64,000 nt of DNA from Apis mellifera (lineage: Eukaryota > Arthropoda > Insecta > Hymenoptera > Apidae), in the NCBI RefSeq assembly GCF_003254395.2, contig NC_037640.1:6802289-6866288 (forward strand), written 5' to 3'. The notes beneath the pieces are model-generated. The model saw only the letters and a program-made list of their open reading frames with translations, was not told the DNA's origin and did not search any database. This document shows, piece by piece, positions 1 through 14,400 of this stretch. Numbering within the stretch: position 1 is the stretch's first letter; the number at the start of each line of letters is the position of its first letter. A program made the translations under genes and the position numbers.

Positions 1-3000
1 TCGCGATTTCAATACGCGTTTCACGCGTAAAAAAATACTAGAAATAAACGCTTGAAATTTTTACCCTATATATATATATACATTTATTTCTCCATTTAGT
101 TCTCGCGCGTGTTTCGAATCGCTTTCAAACAAATGCGTCCGAGAAAGGTAAAGATAAAACTGGTGGAAAATAGAGCGCGTCATTTTTTTCGTCCGGCAAT
201 AAAATTATAGCGGGTGTAGGAAGATATATATCTGTCCGTATTCTCTCGCCCCAGTTCGTGAACGCGAGTTTGAAGCACGGATCGACCGGCAATCGTATTA
301 ATATTCATCGTTGATGATTTATTCCGCGCCAACGACGATTGGCCAATAGGCGGACAGGGGCGAGAAACGTCCAGAGGGTGGCGAAAAGGGGCGCGCTTTC
401 GGCCTAGTTTCCGCCCGAGGTCGCGATACTTTATCCTCCGCGCGAAGTATTATCGAAGAGAACGGTGAATTTTCGAAAGGAGATCTAATTGAAATTCCTC
501 TTCCTTCGTTTCCCTCCGATTTCGACGAAATTCGAATCTTCTTTTAAAAATACTTTTCTTTTTTTTTTTCGATAGATTAATTTTTTTAGATGATATTAAG
601 GTATTGGAATAGTGATGTTTTAATTTGAATTTTTATATAATGATATTGGATAATAATTTTGTTGATTCTTTGATAGTTCAATGTTAAGAAAGTAGATATG
701 GCTTGGTTTCGTGATTGATGGTTCGTTGTCGATAAATAAAGTGATTTTTTTTAAAAATTCCAAATTTTGAGTATCAATATTGGTAGAATTTTATGCAAAT
801 TAACTTTTTGATATTATAAAAAGTTCGTTTCGAAAGTCAAAGTACGAAGAAGTCTTAAGTGGCTTAGGAATAATTTTACAAACTTAAACTAAAGAATTTA
901 TATTGAATTTATAAACTTGTATAATGTAAAATGGAGGTCTATTTATATTTATACTTTTGAAACTTGCGCTTTGAATAGTTACGGAATAATAATAGGGAAA
1001 AATCAAAGGGCAAAGCAAAGAACGAGAGCACAAGAAGTTTTAAGTGAATCTTTTTTTCCTCTCTTTCTTCTTTAAAAATTTATTCATCTATCAAAAGAAA
1101 AATAATTTTGCAAAAGTTCTTCTTTTTTTCTTCTTCCCCTCTTCGTATGCTCTGATAAAACCATGCAAAATTTACGAAAATGAAAAAAATCTTTACTTCT
1201 GATACTACGTATCATCGTTTTTTTCCCTCTTCAAAAATGTTTTAATCTGTTTGAAATTATCGCGGCACGTATAAAATCGCGAGCAAAGCTGCTTTGTTCG
1301 TTTCAAACACCGGCGCGATATTTCATTTTGCTCCATAGTTCATTCCGTTTTATCCCTCGAAAGTTAATTTACCAAACATTAAATATTTCAACGTTCGGCG
1401 TTAGATAAAATATGCATAGAGGCGGGGGAGGGAAATTTACGTTAATGGAACTTCCAAACAGAAGTCATAAATAGGAATGAAATCACTGGAATGATATTAA
1501 AAATCACTAAATAAAAATTTCCAAAATTCTTCCCCGCCAATAATAAACAAATAACCTAATCTAGAATACAATAATCTAATCTATAATGCATTCTTATTTA
1601 AAAACATAAGCTATTTCACTCGTTGCTCAATTTCATCCAACTTCTCTCTCTCTCCCTGCTTTAAATTTTCACGATAATACGTCAAAAAAAAAAGGAAATG
1701 GTAAAAAGGAAGGATGACAACGATTCAACGTGAGGAAGTGTCTAATCACGGAAGGAAATGGAACGAGAAACGAAAGATTCAGCTCGTACCTGGCCACGAG
1801 TAGGCTCCAAGTATTCGAGCTCTTCCTTCCGTGTAATCTCGACGCCCGCGTTTATCGCACGTATAAGAATATAATGAGCCGTAAGTACGACGAAAAGAGA
1901 AAGAAGGCGGAAGGATAATTTAGTAATTGTGCGGCCAGTGAGCGTGTAAAAGGTTTCATCGTGCGGTTAATGCTTTAGCGAGGAATATTCCTCTTGTCCC
2001 TTTTAATGTTACCTCGTATATGGAAAGCGAACAATATTGGAGAATTTCCATTGTGATTTAATCGCGATGAATCTTAATTAAGAGGTAAGAAATTAATTGC
2101 GATAAAACCATTTGTTCCCATTTTATTATTATTACTGGGGAGGGGAAAAAAAATTAGTGAGATATACGTTCGGATTAATTTCGAATCTTTGAAATTCTTA
2201 GGAGAAATTAAACGATGGCCAATCTCTGCGGAGATTTATTTATTTTTTTATTTCGAGAACGCGATCTCGAAAAAAAGGAGTGTTCGGGAAGAAAATTTCA
2301 CCTCTCCTCGAGGAATTTGTAATCTTCATCCCGCGAAAGTTTCATTTTAGATAGTGAGTTTAAAGTAATCTGGATCGTGCGCTTTGAAGCAGTTTCTAGA
2401 AAGTATGTAGCGGCAATCAAGGGAGCTAAAGAGTAAAGAACGGGATTGCCAATCTAATCCTCTCTTACGCTTTACGTAATTTTCCATTGCCGTGGCCAAA
2501 CAGACAACTTTATCACTGATCTCATCTTTGATTCGCAGACGTAGAAAAAAAGAAAAAGAATATTCAAATTAAGACGGGAAAAAACCTAGTCACGTTGTAT
2601 CGTAAATTTAACAAAACTACGCTATAACCTGTTACTCAAATTTAAAAAAAAATTGATTCGTAATTTAAAAAAGCAAACCTATTATCTATATTACTTTTCA
2701 TAATACTCATTCAAAATACTCCGCCTCATAAAAAAGGATTCGAATAAAAAAAAAATAGAAAAGGAAAAACCAAAAGATCCGAAGATTTCTACAAATATTT
2801 CGCATATCCTTTATTTCCCACTTATTACACTCTCGTAGAAGATTTCTTCGGCGAATAAACGAAAACGAGAACGCGGCCAATTTTTCCCTAAGCACGCCAT
2901 TCGAGCGTAAATTTCGATCGAAATTTAACCACGCCGGCATTTGCATCGAACCAGTTTTTCCACCATGTGTTTGTATCGAATATTTGCCTAGTTTTGTCGT

Positions 3001-6000
3001 CATTCTTTCGTATCTGGCTTTACGCTTCGACGCCCCTTCCCCGCTCCGATCATCTCCTCCCCCAAAAACGATCAACGAAATTCACTTCGATTTGCAGCCG
3101 AGAGATTAAAATGGCCAAGATTATCGGCGTGCAAAGGGAGGGAGATTTTATCCGGCCAATTTATCTATCTATTACACACAGGTCCCGTTTGATCCGCGGA
3201 TCCACGATCGAATCCAGTCTATTTTCGACCAATAACGATAACGATAACGCCTCGCCCTGATAATACGCGAAAAACGAGCACTGTCGCTTAACACACCGAT
3301 CTCATTATTACGCAATCCGTAATCCGAAATTTTCCACGCGCTCGCGCCCCTTTTTCACCCCGTTTCGTGCCTTAAATCGCGTTTAACGAGTCCGACCGGA
3401 TAATATCCTTCCGATCCGATCCGATCGAGCGAAGTTAATTCGTGGAAATTTGCCAGGCTTTCAACGAGACGACGACGCGTGAAAAATTAATGGAAGAAGC
3501 GCGCAAACTGAAATTTCCATTACACATGTGTGCTGCAAACTTCGCGCCAAGCGAATTTGTCTCGAAAAGTCGCAATTTTTCTCCGTTTTCGCGGTTCAGA
3601 GCTCTGGTAATTAAATTTCAGGAAACGAAACAACGTTTATGCGTGGAGAAACGTATACGTAAAGTGTAATTATTTCCATAACTAATTCGAAAAAAAGTGG
3701 CGGCTATTTCGTAATTACTTTACGCTCTATCGAGTCTCGCTTGTCGGCCAGGAATTTAGCGGAATTTCGAATGTTTATTCGTTTATGCGATATTTAAATA
3801 TATATATTGAACCGATTCTGGTTCGAGCGAAGTCGAGATATAATCTCGAATTAATAATTTTGGAAATGGAAAAATATTGTATCGGATTAGCGCGAATTTG
3901 AACTCTTCGAAATTTGAATTTCACGGATTAATGGATATATCGGGTATTAAATTTTGACTTACTGCGAATTATTATTGCGTGGCAACCATGTTACAAAAAG
4001 TTATCAAAAAAAAAAGAAAGAAACCTGTAGCTACGTTCGAGAGCTCTGTGAATTGCAAAAATTAAATATTATTTCTATAAATTTTAGAGAACGATGAAGA
4101 AGAGTCGCGTTAAAAAATTATTTCGAATATTTTATCGAAGAAAACGAGTGTTTCGTATCGCGATAAGTCTAAAACCTTGCCTATACTATATCTCGAAAAG
4201 TGATCTCCTCTGCTATTCCCAACCGTTCGATTATCCTCGAAAATGCGAAATATCCGTTATAATCGCGTATCGATAGTGACCGCATTGATCGATGATCGCG
4301 AACCTTTTTTTTTTTTTTATCGCCAGCATGGAGATTCATACGCCAGCCACGAGATCGCGGTTCAATTTCACGCTGGAATAAGTAATCCTACACGCGAAAG
4401 GTTAACCCTCTTCTGAAACCTCCGATAACGCGGCTTACGGTCGATATTGCGGAGAAATTAAACGGGTTTCCCCTTTAATTCTCGCTGAATTTCCCTCTAT
4501 TATCGCGCCTATGTTAAGGAAATATTAAACGTGTTCGGTCTCAGAAACAAGTCTCGAGAATCCTTTTCGTAAAGAGAGGAGGAGAACAGGAGGATAAACG
4601 GAACGGAACAGAATTTTCTTCTTACGAAGAAACGGGGGTGCAACGATAAACCAACAGTTATTCGAAAAAATAAAAATAAAAACCTCGAGTCGCAAAGAGT
4701 CGCATGTTTGAACCGGATATTTCGCCGTTGGAGTTGAAAAGAAGAAGGAATGGAAGAAAGAACGTAGATACATTATTTCTGTAATCGTATTTCCATGACG
4801 TTTCAAAGAAGATAGTTTGGAGCAGCGTTTCCTCTTTTATTTACGCGAGCTCAAAGCGTTGACGATTAACCAAGCGAGAAATAATTTAAAAATTCCTATC
4901 CTTTCTAGTTTTAAACACTTTGTCTCTTTCTTTTTATCATTTTCTTATTATGATTTTAACACCGTTTAAGATTAAAGTATATAAATTTCTTATGAATTAT
5001 TCTAGAATTACATTTTCTAAAAAAGAAAGAAAGAAAGAAAGGGAGATCGTAATGCTTCGAGATCTCCAAATATGGATCGAAATAATATTTCCAATTAACT
5101 CGTCCACTGTTAGAAGACGCTGTTGTTCAAAGAGAATTGCTCAAAGAATACGAGACCGAAGAAGACTTCTTGTTTCCTTCGTATTTTTATCTCGAGTTTG
5201 CTCAAAGCTTTATCTTCCTCCAACGAGTAGAAACTCGATAGTAGTTCAACTTAGGATAGATAGATGATGCTAAGGAGATTCGCGTGGAGGGGGAGGAGCT
5301 GATAAAAAGAGGCGTCTTCGGGCAATTTGATACGTTCTTCCTCTCCCCCCCTCGTTGGTGGGGAAGATATTCTTCGCTTCTGCATGAAGATATGGATATA
5401 CCGGCTCCGTTCCTCTTCTACGAAGGAAGGAAGAAGATTCTTATGAAACGAGGAATCGGTGATCCGTTCGAGACGAAAGCCTTGTCAGGCCGAACCACCT
5501 CTCTCCTTCCTCCCTCCCTCCGATGCGTTTCCGAGTGAATTTTATTGGAGAAGCTGCGATGAAAGATGGATGAATTTGGAACGCCAGGGGCTGCCGCTAC
5601 GAGGGGGAATATTCGTTCAAGGGGGAGGGGAGAGCTTAGCTGCGTTACTTCGCTTGTTACCGTTCAATTTACCTTTCTTCCGCGATCTACCCGTCGAGAG
5701 TTCTACTTTCCAGATAGATATATTTGTCGTCGAATGCATTCAGATCTTTCGTGCCATGATCTTTCTCGATGGAATTTTTTAAGAGGGTTGTTGGTTAAAA
5801 TTTTTAATTTCAATCGATTCTTGCGACCAAGAATTTTACTCTGCTTCTAAATTTCTTTGTTTTTTTTTTTTTTTGTTGGTCTGTATTGAATAATTCGAAA
5901 TTATTATCGTTTTTAAAATGATGATTTAGCGTTTATCCTATTATTTGATTATCAATTCTTGAATTGGAAAACGGATTCTTTATTGGAGTCATTCTCAAGA

Positions 6001-8240
6001 ACTCGATGGTTTAAATGGAACAACTTTTAGTCTTCGTAGCCCTTTGCGTTTCAAAATTTCCTTAAAAATGCAATAAGGTCGATCGGTAATCCGTCTCCAT
6101 TTCTGTTATTTGCGTAATACGTGTTAGAAGCGGATGAGATTATCCAATAGTGGGCGTTTCAATTTCACTTCCGAGATATCTTGGAAATGTCTAAATCGAT
6201 AAGATTGGTGTTTATCTTTCAGTAGAATCCTCCTATCGGAAGACTGATCGGCTGACGCGACTGCAATTCCGATAGAGTTGCTAACTTTCTTAATTAGTTT
6301 CAAAATCAATTGCTCGAGCCAGGATGGTCTAAGGATGATCGATATCGGTAATATTTCAACGATGCTTCTGATTTTCAAACGTGGCCCAAACAGTTCGACG
6401 TGTACGAAAGGAATGATATTCCTAGTTGAGTTGTTGTGACGAAACGAGATTTTTAAAATTTTGAACCATAATTTTTCTAACTCGATTATCGTTTTGTTTA
6501 AAGTGTGATTATTTAAAATTCAAGATTTCAAGTTGAAAAACGAATATCGACGCTATCAATAAAGTATCACAGATACAACTTCATACTTTGATTAGATAGC
6601 TTTATAAATCTTTTGAGAAATATAAGGATGCATATAGGAAAAGTCTTCTCTTGGAAATTTCTTCGAAACGTATACATTTAAATAACTTTTGCATTTTGAT
6701 AAAATATTATTCTCGATCCTACGAAAAAAAAAAATCTTCAAACTCTCAATTTCTTTTAGAGGAAAAAAAAAAAATTCATCGATAAACTCTCTTCTCGGAT
6801 GGAGAATCGTCCCTTTACAAATTAATTAACTCGTGTAATTTCATTCGCTTCCATTTATCCTTTACTTCCTACCGCAAGACACGTTACAATTATTCGAATT
6901 ATTCGAATTTATCCCCGTGGAATCGGCCGCCGATTTTAATCGAATTAAACGCGAATTCTGTCGAAGCAAAGAAGCAAATAATGTCTTCCACGGGATTCGA
7001 GGAAATACGATAACATCGTTCACGTAGGACGTTTACGCGCTAATATTCAATACACTTTATTAATCCACCGATTTTCCAACGTGTTCGACGCGGTTTCCTG
7101 TAATTTCCGCGGTGTAATTGTAATTTGTAATTCCATACGCTCCAACACCGTGAATAATCGATAATTTAATTTTATTTCGAAGCTCGAACGGCGAATTTAA
7201 TATCTCCTCGTGATGGAGAAGATAGAAAAAAATTTTGTTACCTGGAATTTTCTTCTAATTTCGTAAAAAAACAGCAGCAAAGCGATACTCGACGCGGTTT
7301 CTTGATTGAAATGAAAGAAATCAGTGTTTCACAAAGTATTTCGTATAATCGAACCTAGAATGAAGATAAAATTCATTATTGACATATTCAAAGTTTTAAA
7401 AAAAAATCCATAAAGTTCTGTTATTCATTTTTCGAAGAATTTTGAAAAAGTAACAAGATGTATTACTTGCTTATGAGATCAATAAAATTTCCAAAAATTT
7501 GTTGAATGAAAGACAAGAATACTCCATTCTTTTCCTTCAACTTTCACGAACTAAATTGCATCGACAATTCAAAATTAAAAATATGTATATATTGAACTAA
7601 CAAATCGTCAACACAATTAATTACATTTTTACAAAGAATAAAAAATTTTCGAGATCAGTTTGTACGCTTAAATACCTTGTACATATTCCTTTTATATATA
7701 AAACTTTTCTAATGCCAGTTTTGAAAAAAAATTCGACCCGTTCAAAGATTGCAAAGAAACGAGAAAATTCCTGTCGAAACTATTTGATCAATCGAACGGG
7801 GCGAGGCAACAATAGAGACAGAAAAAGAGAGAGAGAGAGAGAATGTATAGAAAATAAAAATACAAAGAAGAAGAAAAAAAGATAGTAGAAAGGAAGGAAA
7901 AGAATGGACCAATTGCTTGCACTTAAAAAGATCGGAGCAACTTGTTTCCGACAGATAGAAGTTGTTCGCGTGCCGTTGAAAAATATCCGAAAGTTACTGT
8001 TCCCGTTGGTCAGCCTCGATGGAGAGCCAAGTACCAAGAGGTGAATGAATATACGAGCGGTGAAAATACGTCGAAAAGTTTGCCTCCTCGTTTTGTCGGA
8101 CATCCCCTCCATCCCCGCCCCTCTGCACCGATCGATCCATCCCCTGCAAACGGAATAAAACGGATTCGATCGAAAGTGTTCGCGTGAAAAATGGTAATTA
8201 TCGAATCACGAGCCGAGTGCCGCGAGTGTAAAGTGTTTGC
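1..8240. other. No recognised gene; AT-rich with scattered GC-rich patches
   Basis: Open frames do not exceed about 120 codons and look like chance. Visible items are (TA)7 at 67-80, a GC-rich block with an inverted CCAAT pair at 230-480, three CCGAT units at 3411-3425, an (AAAG)5 tract near 5021-5041 and (AG)8 near 7826-7842. There is also a GC-rich patch with G runs at 5.27-5.64 kb. Nothing else stands out. Confidence 0.6.
338..347. promoter_or_regulatory. Palindromic double CCAAT box in a GC-rich block
   Basis: ATTGGCCAAT gives one CCAAT box on each strand. It sits in a GC-rich, CpG-dense stretch (about 230-480) with GGGGCG-like boxes at 356-362 and 389-395. Such a mix is typical of promoters and enhancers (NF-Y and Sp/KLF sites), but I see no transcript start or exon beside it. 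Confidence 0.3.
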
Positions 8241-8299
8241 TGTTTCCTCGAAATGCGTCTTCTTCTTTTTCCTTTTTTTTTTTTTTCGTTTTTCGTCTT

Positions 8300-8456
8300 A
8301 AAAAAGTAAATCGATTTGTCAATTGTTACGTTCACGCATAAATGCGTGTGTAAAAATTCTTTTGGAAAAAAAAAGAAAGAATCAGAAAAAGTTTTATTGA
8401 TGCAACATACACATGCATTTACGCGTGAAACAGTTGACAAATCGATTTACTTTTTT
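8300..8456. repeat. Long, nearly perfect hairpin (possible small-RNA precursor or tiny foldback element)
   Basis: Bases 8300-8322 pair perfectly with 8434-8456 (23 bp). After a T:G pair and four more pairs, there is a four-base bulge (8328-8331). Pairing then continues from 8332-8352 to 8408-8428 with one A:C mismatch and one G:T pair. This makes 48 paired positions and an AT-rich loop of 55 nt (8353-8407). The + strand transcript would have two G:U pairs and one mismatch; the - strand one G:U and two mismatches. I see no target-site duplication and no match to miRNAs I know. The structure is certain; its role is not. Confidence 0.9.
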
Positions 8457-8499
8457 ATATATTCCGAATATTGAATCGCGAAAAGATAATGGCGATAAT

Positions 8500-11400
8500 A
8501 TTCGTTATTTCACTCGTACTCACTGGATACTGCTTAATGCAATCGTCTTTGGGGAAATTAAGAGAGTCTGCGGAAAAGCAGTTTCCCAGTGCTGACTCTT
8601 CCGATCCAGCATAAAGTCCGGGAAATTATCATAGCTGAACCGCGCGAGGTGTTAGCTCGCGACACTTCGTTATCGCTTTTAAATTAAATTAAACAGCAGA
8701 TTAAACGAGGAGCAAGAGCGTCGCGCAAAAGCGACGAAATTCCCGTGAAATTACGCGTTGTCGAGATAGAAAAAAAAGAAATTAAAAGGGATGTCTTCTT
8801 TTCCCCCTCCAAGAAAAAAGAAGAACAAAAAAAACGAGAAGAGAAAAATTTCAAAAGTTCCACGATCGAAACGAAATTAATCGAAGGAGAAAAAAAAGAG
8901 AAACAAAAGAAGAAAGAAAGAAACAAATAACCGTGGTTTACAATCGCGAGAAAAGTGCGGATATTCGAATTTTTTAATCCTCTTCCTTTTTTCCCAGTTC
9001 ACGAAGTAGGGAGAGAGACAGAGGAAGGAGTATACGAGGAGGGAGAGAAGCTCGCGAAGCCAAAGTAATGGAACCAGTCACAATGTAAAACCGATGCGAC
9101 TCGACCGCGCGACTATAAAAAAATTTCATTTCTCGGGCCGGTTAGGTGGAAGATTGAATGAAATCTGGGCGAGGAGGTTCCAGGCCGGCGGAAAAAGTCG
9201 TTGCAGCCGTGGCCGCAAAAGGCGAGTGGGATACAAGCCGACCGCGGCTTGCATACTCGAGTGGGAAACATAAAGAAGAGGGAAATAATTCTCGCGAGTC
9301 GTCGACCAGGAAAAATATTTACGGCTCGGTTATTCCGCCTTGCGCTTTGCTCGAATTTTTCTTTTTTTTGGCAACCAGTGCTTTACCTTTTTTTTTTTAT
9401 ATTTTTACGCCCGCCTTCTCGCTAATGCCATCCAACATCTTCTCGTTTCGCTCACTTTCTGTCTCTTTCCCTTTCCCTTTCTCTCTCTGTCTCTCTTTCG
9501 ATTGTACGTTCGATCCTTTCGACTCGATCCCCTGTTCAATCTATGGGTATCGAGAAATCGTACAGCCAATCCCTAAATTGACCGTTTTACGGAGTACGAA
9601 ACTCGACGACAGGCGGAAAATATGGTATCGAATCGGGAGAGGAAACCGTTCCCGGGAACGGTTTGGCTCCTCGCCTTGGTTAGTCATTCCTGCGAGATTA
9701 GGGCGCGATATAGGAGGGTTGAAAAGTTTATGGGAGTAGGGGAAGGTGGACACTTGGACACTTTTATCATTCGATTAATGCGTTCTCGAAACGAAAATCG
9801 GGTACAAGATGCTATAACCGAGCGCGATATTTTCTCAGACTCGATAAGGAGACGTTTAATTCTAAGAAACTTGTGATCTGTAACAAAAGTTGAAATGTTA
9901 GAATTTAAAAATTGATTATTTTTCAAAACGATTCCTCCCAATAATTTGAACATTTCGCAAATTTCATTTCGCTTTCAATTCTTACAGCAATACATACTTT
10001 AAAAGAAAATTACAATTGCCACAAATCCATTACGGTCAGATACGTGACGTATGCCTGAAATTTCTGGCAAAATTACTGTCTCAGGCCAATCCCATATTAC
10101 GATCGTTCATGAATTTTTTAGTCAGACTTCTGTTCGATGTTACCTCGAGAGTACGGTGTATCCGTCACACGTCCGTGAAATTCTATTTCTCTCATGCCTA
10201 ATTCACGATTTCCCTTCGATCTATGAGCGAGGCGGGAGAAGGATCGTGGATCATGTCGCGTTAAGTCGACGCTCCACTCTCCGTTTCGTTCCCTTTATCG
10301 CGGGGAAAATGCAGGGCACGCTGTATCGCACGATGCATCGACGCTTTCAATTTTCACGAGTGCACAGGGAGATTCCACGCGACAATTTTTATGATTCAAT
10401 GGGCGAAACGAACGGTGGATAAAATTTCGTTTCGGTACACTTGTTTCGAAACCACCATGCCTCTTTCTCCGTCCACGATGAATTGTTGTTGCTCGTTTGT
10501 TGTTGCTGTAAAAAAAAAAAGGAATTTAAGCGGAAATTTAATTCGCCTTGTTTCTCCTTGAAAAAGAAATAAAGGGATCTTTCGTATGTATGTCGTTGAT
10601 AAGGAAGATGAAAGAGGAATTTGATTATCAGAATCCAAATTCTCTTTGATAACTTCAAATCTTCGATAAAATTTGACGTTACAACTATTATTGTATTTAC
10701 ATCAAACGTTGTTAAGAAATCACAATTTCTCCTAAACGCGAAGATAATCGAAGAGAAGATGAAATATCTGAAAAAAAAAAAAAAAAACTTTACGATAGTT
10801 GACCAAAGAACTCTGGATAAGCCTAAAGTATCGAAGAACGGCGTGTTGTTTAAATCCACCGCGTTGTCGACATCTTCCGTTGAAATCTTCCTCCGAAGAA
10901 TAATGGCGTTGGTGGTGTCGCGGGCCGCGGTGATAAAAGAAAGGAGAAAACTCGGGATGGAGACAGAGATTTTATTAAATCCTCCGCGATGAAATATACA
11001 GGGAATATGTAAATACAGTTATTCCGCGCCGGACGAATGAATAACGCGTTGCAACGGCCGCTTATCTGTTTCGCCACCCCCGCCCATCACTTCCATAAAC
11101 ATCTTTTCCTTTCCACGACTTCCACTTATACATTTTACGACGTTCATTTGTCAAACAACATCCTGAAGAAACGAAGCGTCTAAAAGTACTGTCTCGTTAC
11201 TCGTTAGTCCCACGAATACCTACAATTTCTCGATCCTTGTTAGAAATAAAAAAGATATTCATCCACTTTATAATTAATTAGATTTAGAAGAAAGAAAATC
11301 GAATCTAAATTTCACAAATATACAATAGAACTTTGGACCAATTTACGGATAAGAATCTTCGTTTAACTCAGAATCGATCGCGAAAACCTGCAAACAGTTA

Positions 11401-14400
11401 ACAAGCTAATACCATAACGCTTTACGTAACCCGATTTCGTAATCGAGGCAAAGGAAGATTCGCATCGAAGATTCTCATCCGATATTATTCCAACGTTCCA
11501 GTTTTTAATGCTCCGCGAAGTATGATTGCGTTATACCGGTTCGTCACGATCGATGATGAAATCCCGCGACAGGGATCGATTTCATCGAATCTTGTTCTCG
11601 ACGAACCACCTCGAGGGAAGGATTTAACGCGTGAAAAATTCGCCTTGCCCGAAACTAAGTCTGAAACGAAAGAAACCTCGTACGTTTCGAACGGATTTAC
11701 CGAAAACGTGTGTCTCCGAATTCCTGTTCAACGGGATTGCACAGGAGAAGGATCGAGCGGTGTCTCCAGCAGATCTCCGTATCAGATCCTTGCCTACATA
11801 AATACGAGGGATATAAGGGGGGTTCCTCGTCGTCCTTGCTTTTATTCCATCGAATATCGCCAAGTATACGCCGTGATTTTCTCTTCGGGATCGTCGACAC
11901 GTGACGAGCGTCCGAAACGAGGAGTAAAGTTACACGACGTGTTCTACCCGCCAATTCTCTCGTTCAATTTTATCACGAGATGGATAAATTAACTTGCATC
12001 GATTAGTAGATCGTGGAATTCGTGTGTAGAAAAATTTATAAAATTCGAAAGCAAAATATATATATAATAAGTAAGGAAAATATTTTTGTTTGATTCGATT
12101 AATTCTGTCAATAGATCGTAAAAGATTTCATTTTTTATATATATTTCATATATAAAATATGAAGATTCTATCTTTTATAAATATAAATTGATTCTGATTC
12201 TATTACGATATTTAAAAGAGGAAATAAATCTTTATTTCAGTTTCATTTCTATACTTTATAAAAGTTTAAATTTATTAAATAAAATGTTTCTAATCTAAAA
12301 GTTTCCCAGTAATTAAACGATTTGCAATATCCTGTTCATAATAAAATCATTAATAAAATTTATAAAATTGGTAAAAAATATCCTTGATATATAATAATAA
12401 TAAAAACTTCTTTTGTTCGTTGCGATACAATAAAATATTCAAATAACAGGTATACCAGAGATTTCGTTCAATTCATAAAACATTTATACTTTATTAAATC
12501 GAAATAAATTTTAATGATTAAAACACGTGTATAATTAAATTCGTACGTTACAATTAATCGAATAATGTAAATTTATTTTCCTCGTTTTTTGATATACAAA
12601 AGCGTATAATACGTTTTATAAACCCGCTTATTATTATTCTTTCGAAAAAAAAAAAACAATAATAATAAACGAATAGGAGATAAAGTCACCACCGATTATA
12701 ATGATAAATTAATATGCAAATAATAAGAATGTCGATGAAAAATACATTATTAATAATTTCATGCGTATTGATCAACGAAATAGAGTCGACAAACGAATAT
12801 CGAAAACATCGTGAAATAATTTTGCAAGATTATTAAAATTTCGTCGATATTTTACGAAAGGAAAAAAAGTAGAAAAAAAAAAATAGTCCAAGTATTTAAT
12901 TTGGATAATTTAATTGGAAATTTCGTATAATGATTAAACTTTAAGCGAGAAAAAAAAAATTAACGACCCGTTAAACGAGAATAAATCTTAAACGCGCTAA
13001 TAAATTTTTTTCCATATATTCAGAAATTTTCTTGGAGGAGAAAGTGTATGAGGCTGCGTGTATTTACGTAGATACACGTGTCTTTATGCTCTCTCTCCTA
13101 TTCTTCGACCGTTATCGATACTCGTCTGGAATTGTTCCAGAATTGCTCTCGCGTAACGTGCATTTCCACAGTGGAACGCATCAAAGGGATCTCGGATACA
13201 AAAGGCGAACAAGGGAGAGAATCATCGGAAAAATACTGCACGAAAATCCAAAAAAAGAGTAGTTCCCAAAACTGGTAAAAGAGGAAAACTTCCCCTATTG
13301 TTTCAACTTTTGAATTTTAAACGGAATATTAATAATACTCGGAAAAGAGGAAATAAAATAAAAAGTAAAATTTCTCTTTAGTTTTAAGTTTTTCAATCTC
13401 GTTACATTTTAAATGAAATTCCTATGTATATTATCCCGTTCTGAAAAAGTTTCTTTTCCAAATACAAATTAAGTGAAATAGAAAATTATCATTCATCGAT
13501 TTCCATTCGAAAATTGAAAGAAGAAAGAAAAAGACAACGAGATGATACCTATCTTCACAAGTTAAATTCCAGACGAATTTCCATGCACCTTGGATCACAC
13601 GAATGGTAAAATTAGACGGTCCAATTGGCCGAGAAGAATGGAATCTCGCGCGTTTAATTTTAGAATTTTAAGAAAATGCTCGCGAGTCCCTCTTCCAACG
13701 TCTTCAATCGTGGTAAACCGATGATCGAATTTCATCTCTCCTAATGAAAATTGTTCCCTTTCCGTAGCAATCTCTCGATTATTCGCCCCGATCGAGGATG
13801 AAATGTGACCGAGGCAGGCGTTCTGTCGTTGATTAATTATCCATCGACTCGAGGGAGGGAGGGTTAAGAAAAAGCTGAAGGTAGATGGCAAAGTCGACAG
13901 AAACTATTCGTCCCAATCTTCTTCCCGTGGTTTTTGCCATTTTCCCGAAACGACGAATGTTGAAAGGATATCAGGATAGAAGCATCTTTTTATCTTCCCC
14001 GAGTGGACGAAAAATTAAAGTCGAATTTCCCGCCACGGCCCTCGACCATCGGATAACCCATGAAATTTTCACCGAATCCGGATACTGAATTTTCCACGCG
14101 CGGAATTATAAATGGCCGAGAGTTATCGAATGAACGCTTACCTAGAGGTTGAAGAAACCTTGAGAAAATTTTATGATCTTACATCGGCTTGCAAATTTGT
14201 AAATTAAACTCGACGAATAGGAAGAGAGATGGGATAAAATTTGAAAAGCATTCTGTACCGGGTGATCATTTTGTCGTAAACGTTACGATCTTCTTGCAAA
14301 AGATTGAATTTATAATAATTAATAGTTTCATTATTCTTGTTCAGATGTCGACTCCAAAACTTGAAGGATCATCGAATGAAACTTTTACGATTTTTCTAAA

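Noticed and set aside
9158..9739. 193-codon open frame on the + strand
   Set aside because: Central part is Phe/Ser-rich from T and CT tracts, other frames are open too, and no family resemblance was seen.
10621..10730. Similar peptides encoded on both strands (FDVTTIIVFTSN / FDVNTIIVVTSN)
   Set aside because: This comes from a weak, gapped quasi-palindrome with many mismatches, far poorer than the hairpin at 8300; likely chance in AT-rich DNA.
11522..11992. 156-codon open frame on the + strand with fairly balanced composition
   Set aside because: No motif or domain recognised, two - strand frames are open over the same bases, and no splice or neighbour context supports it.
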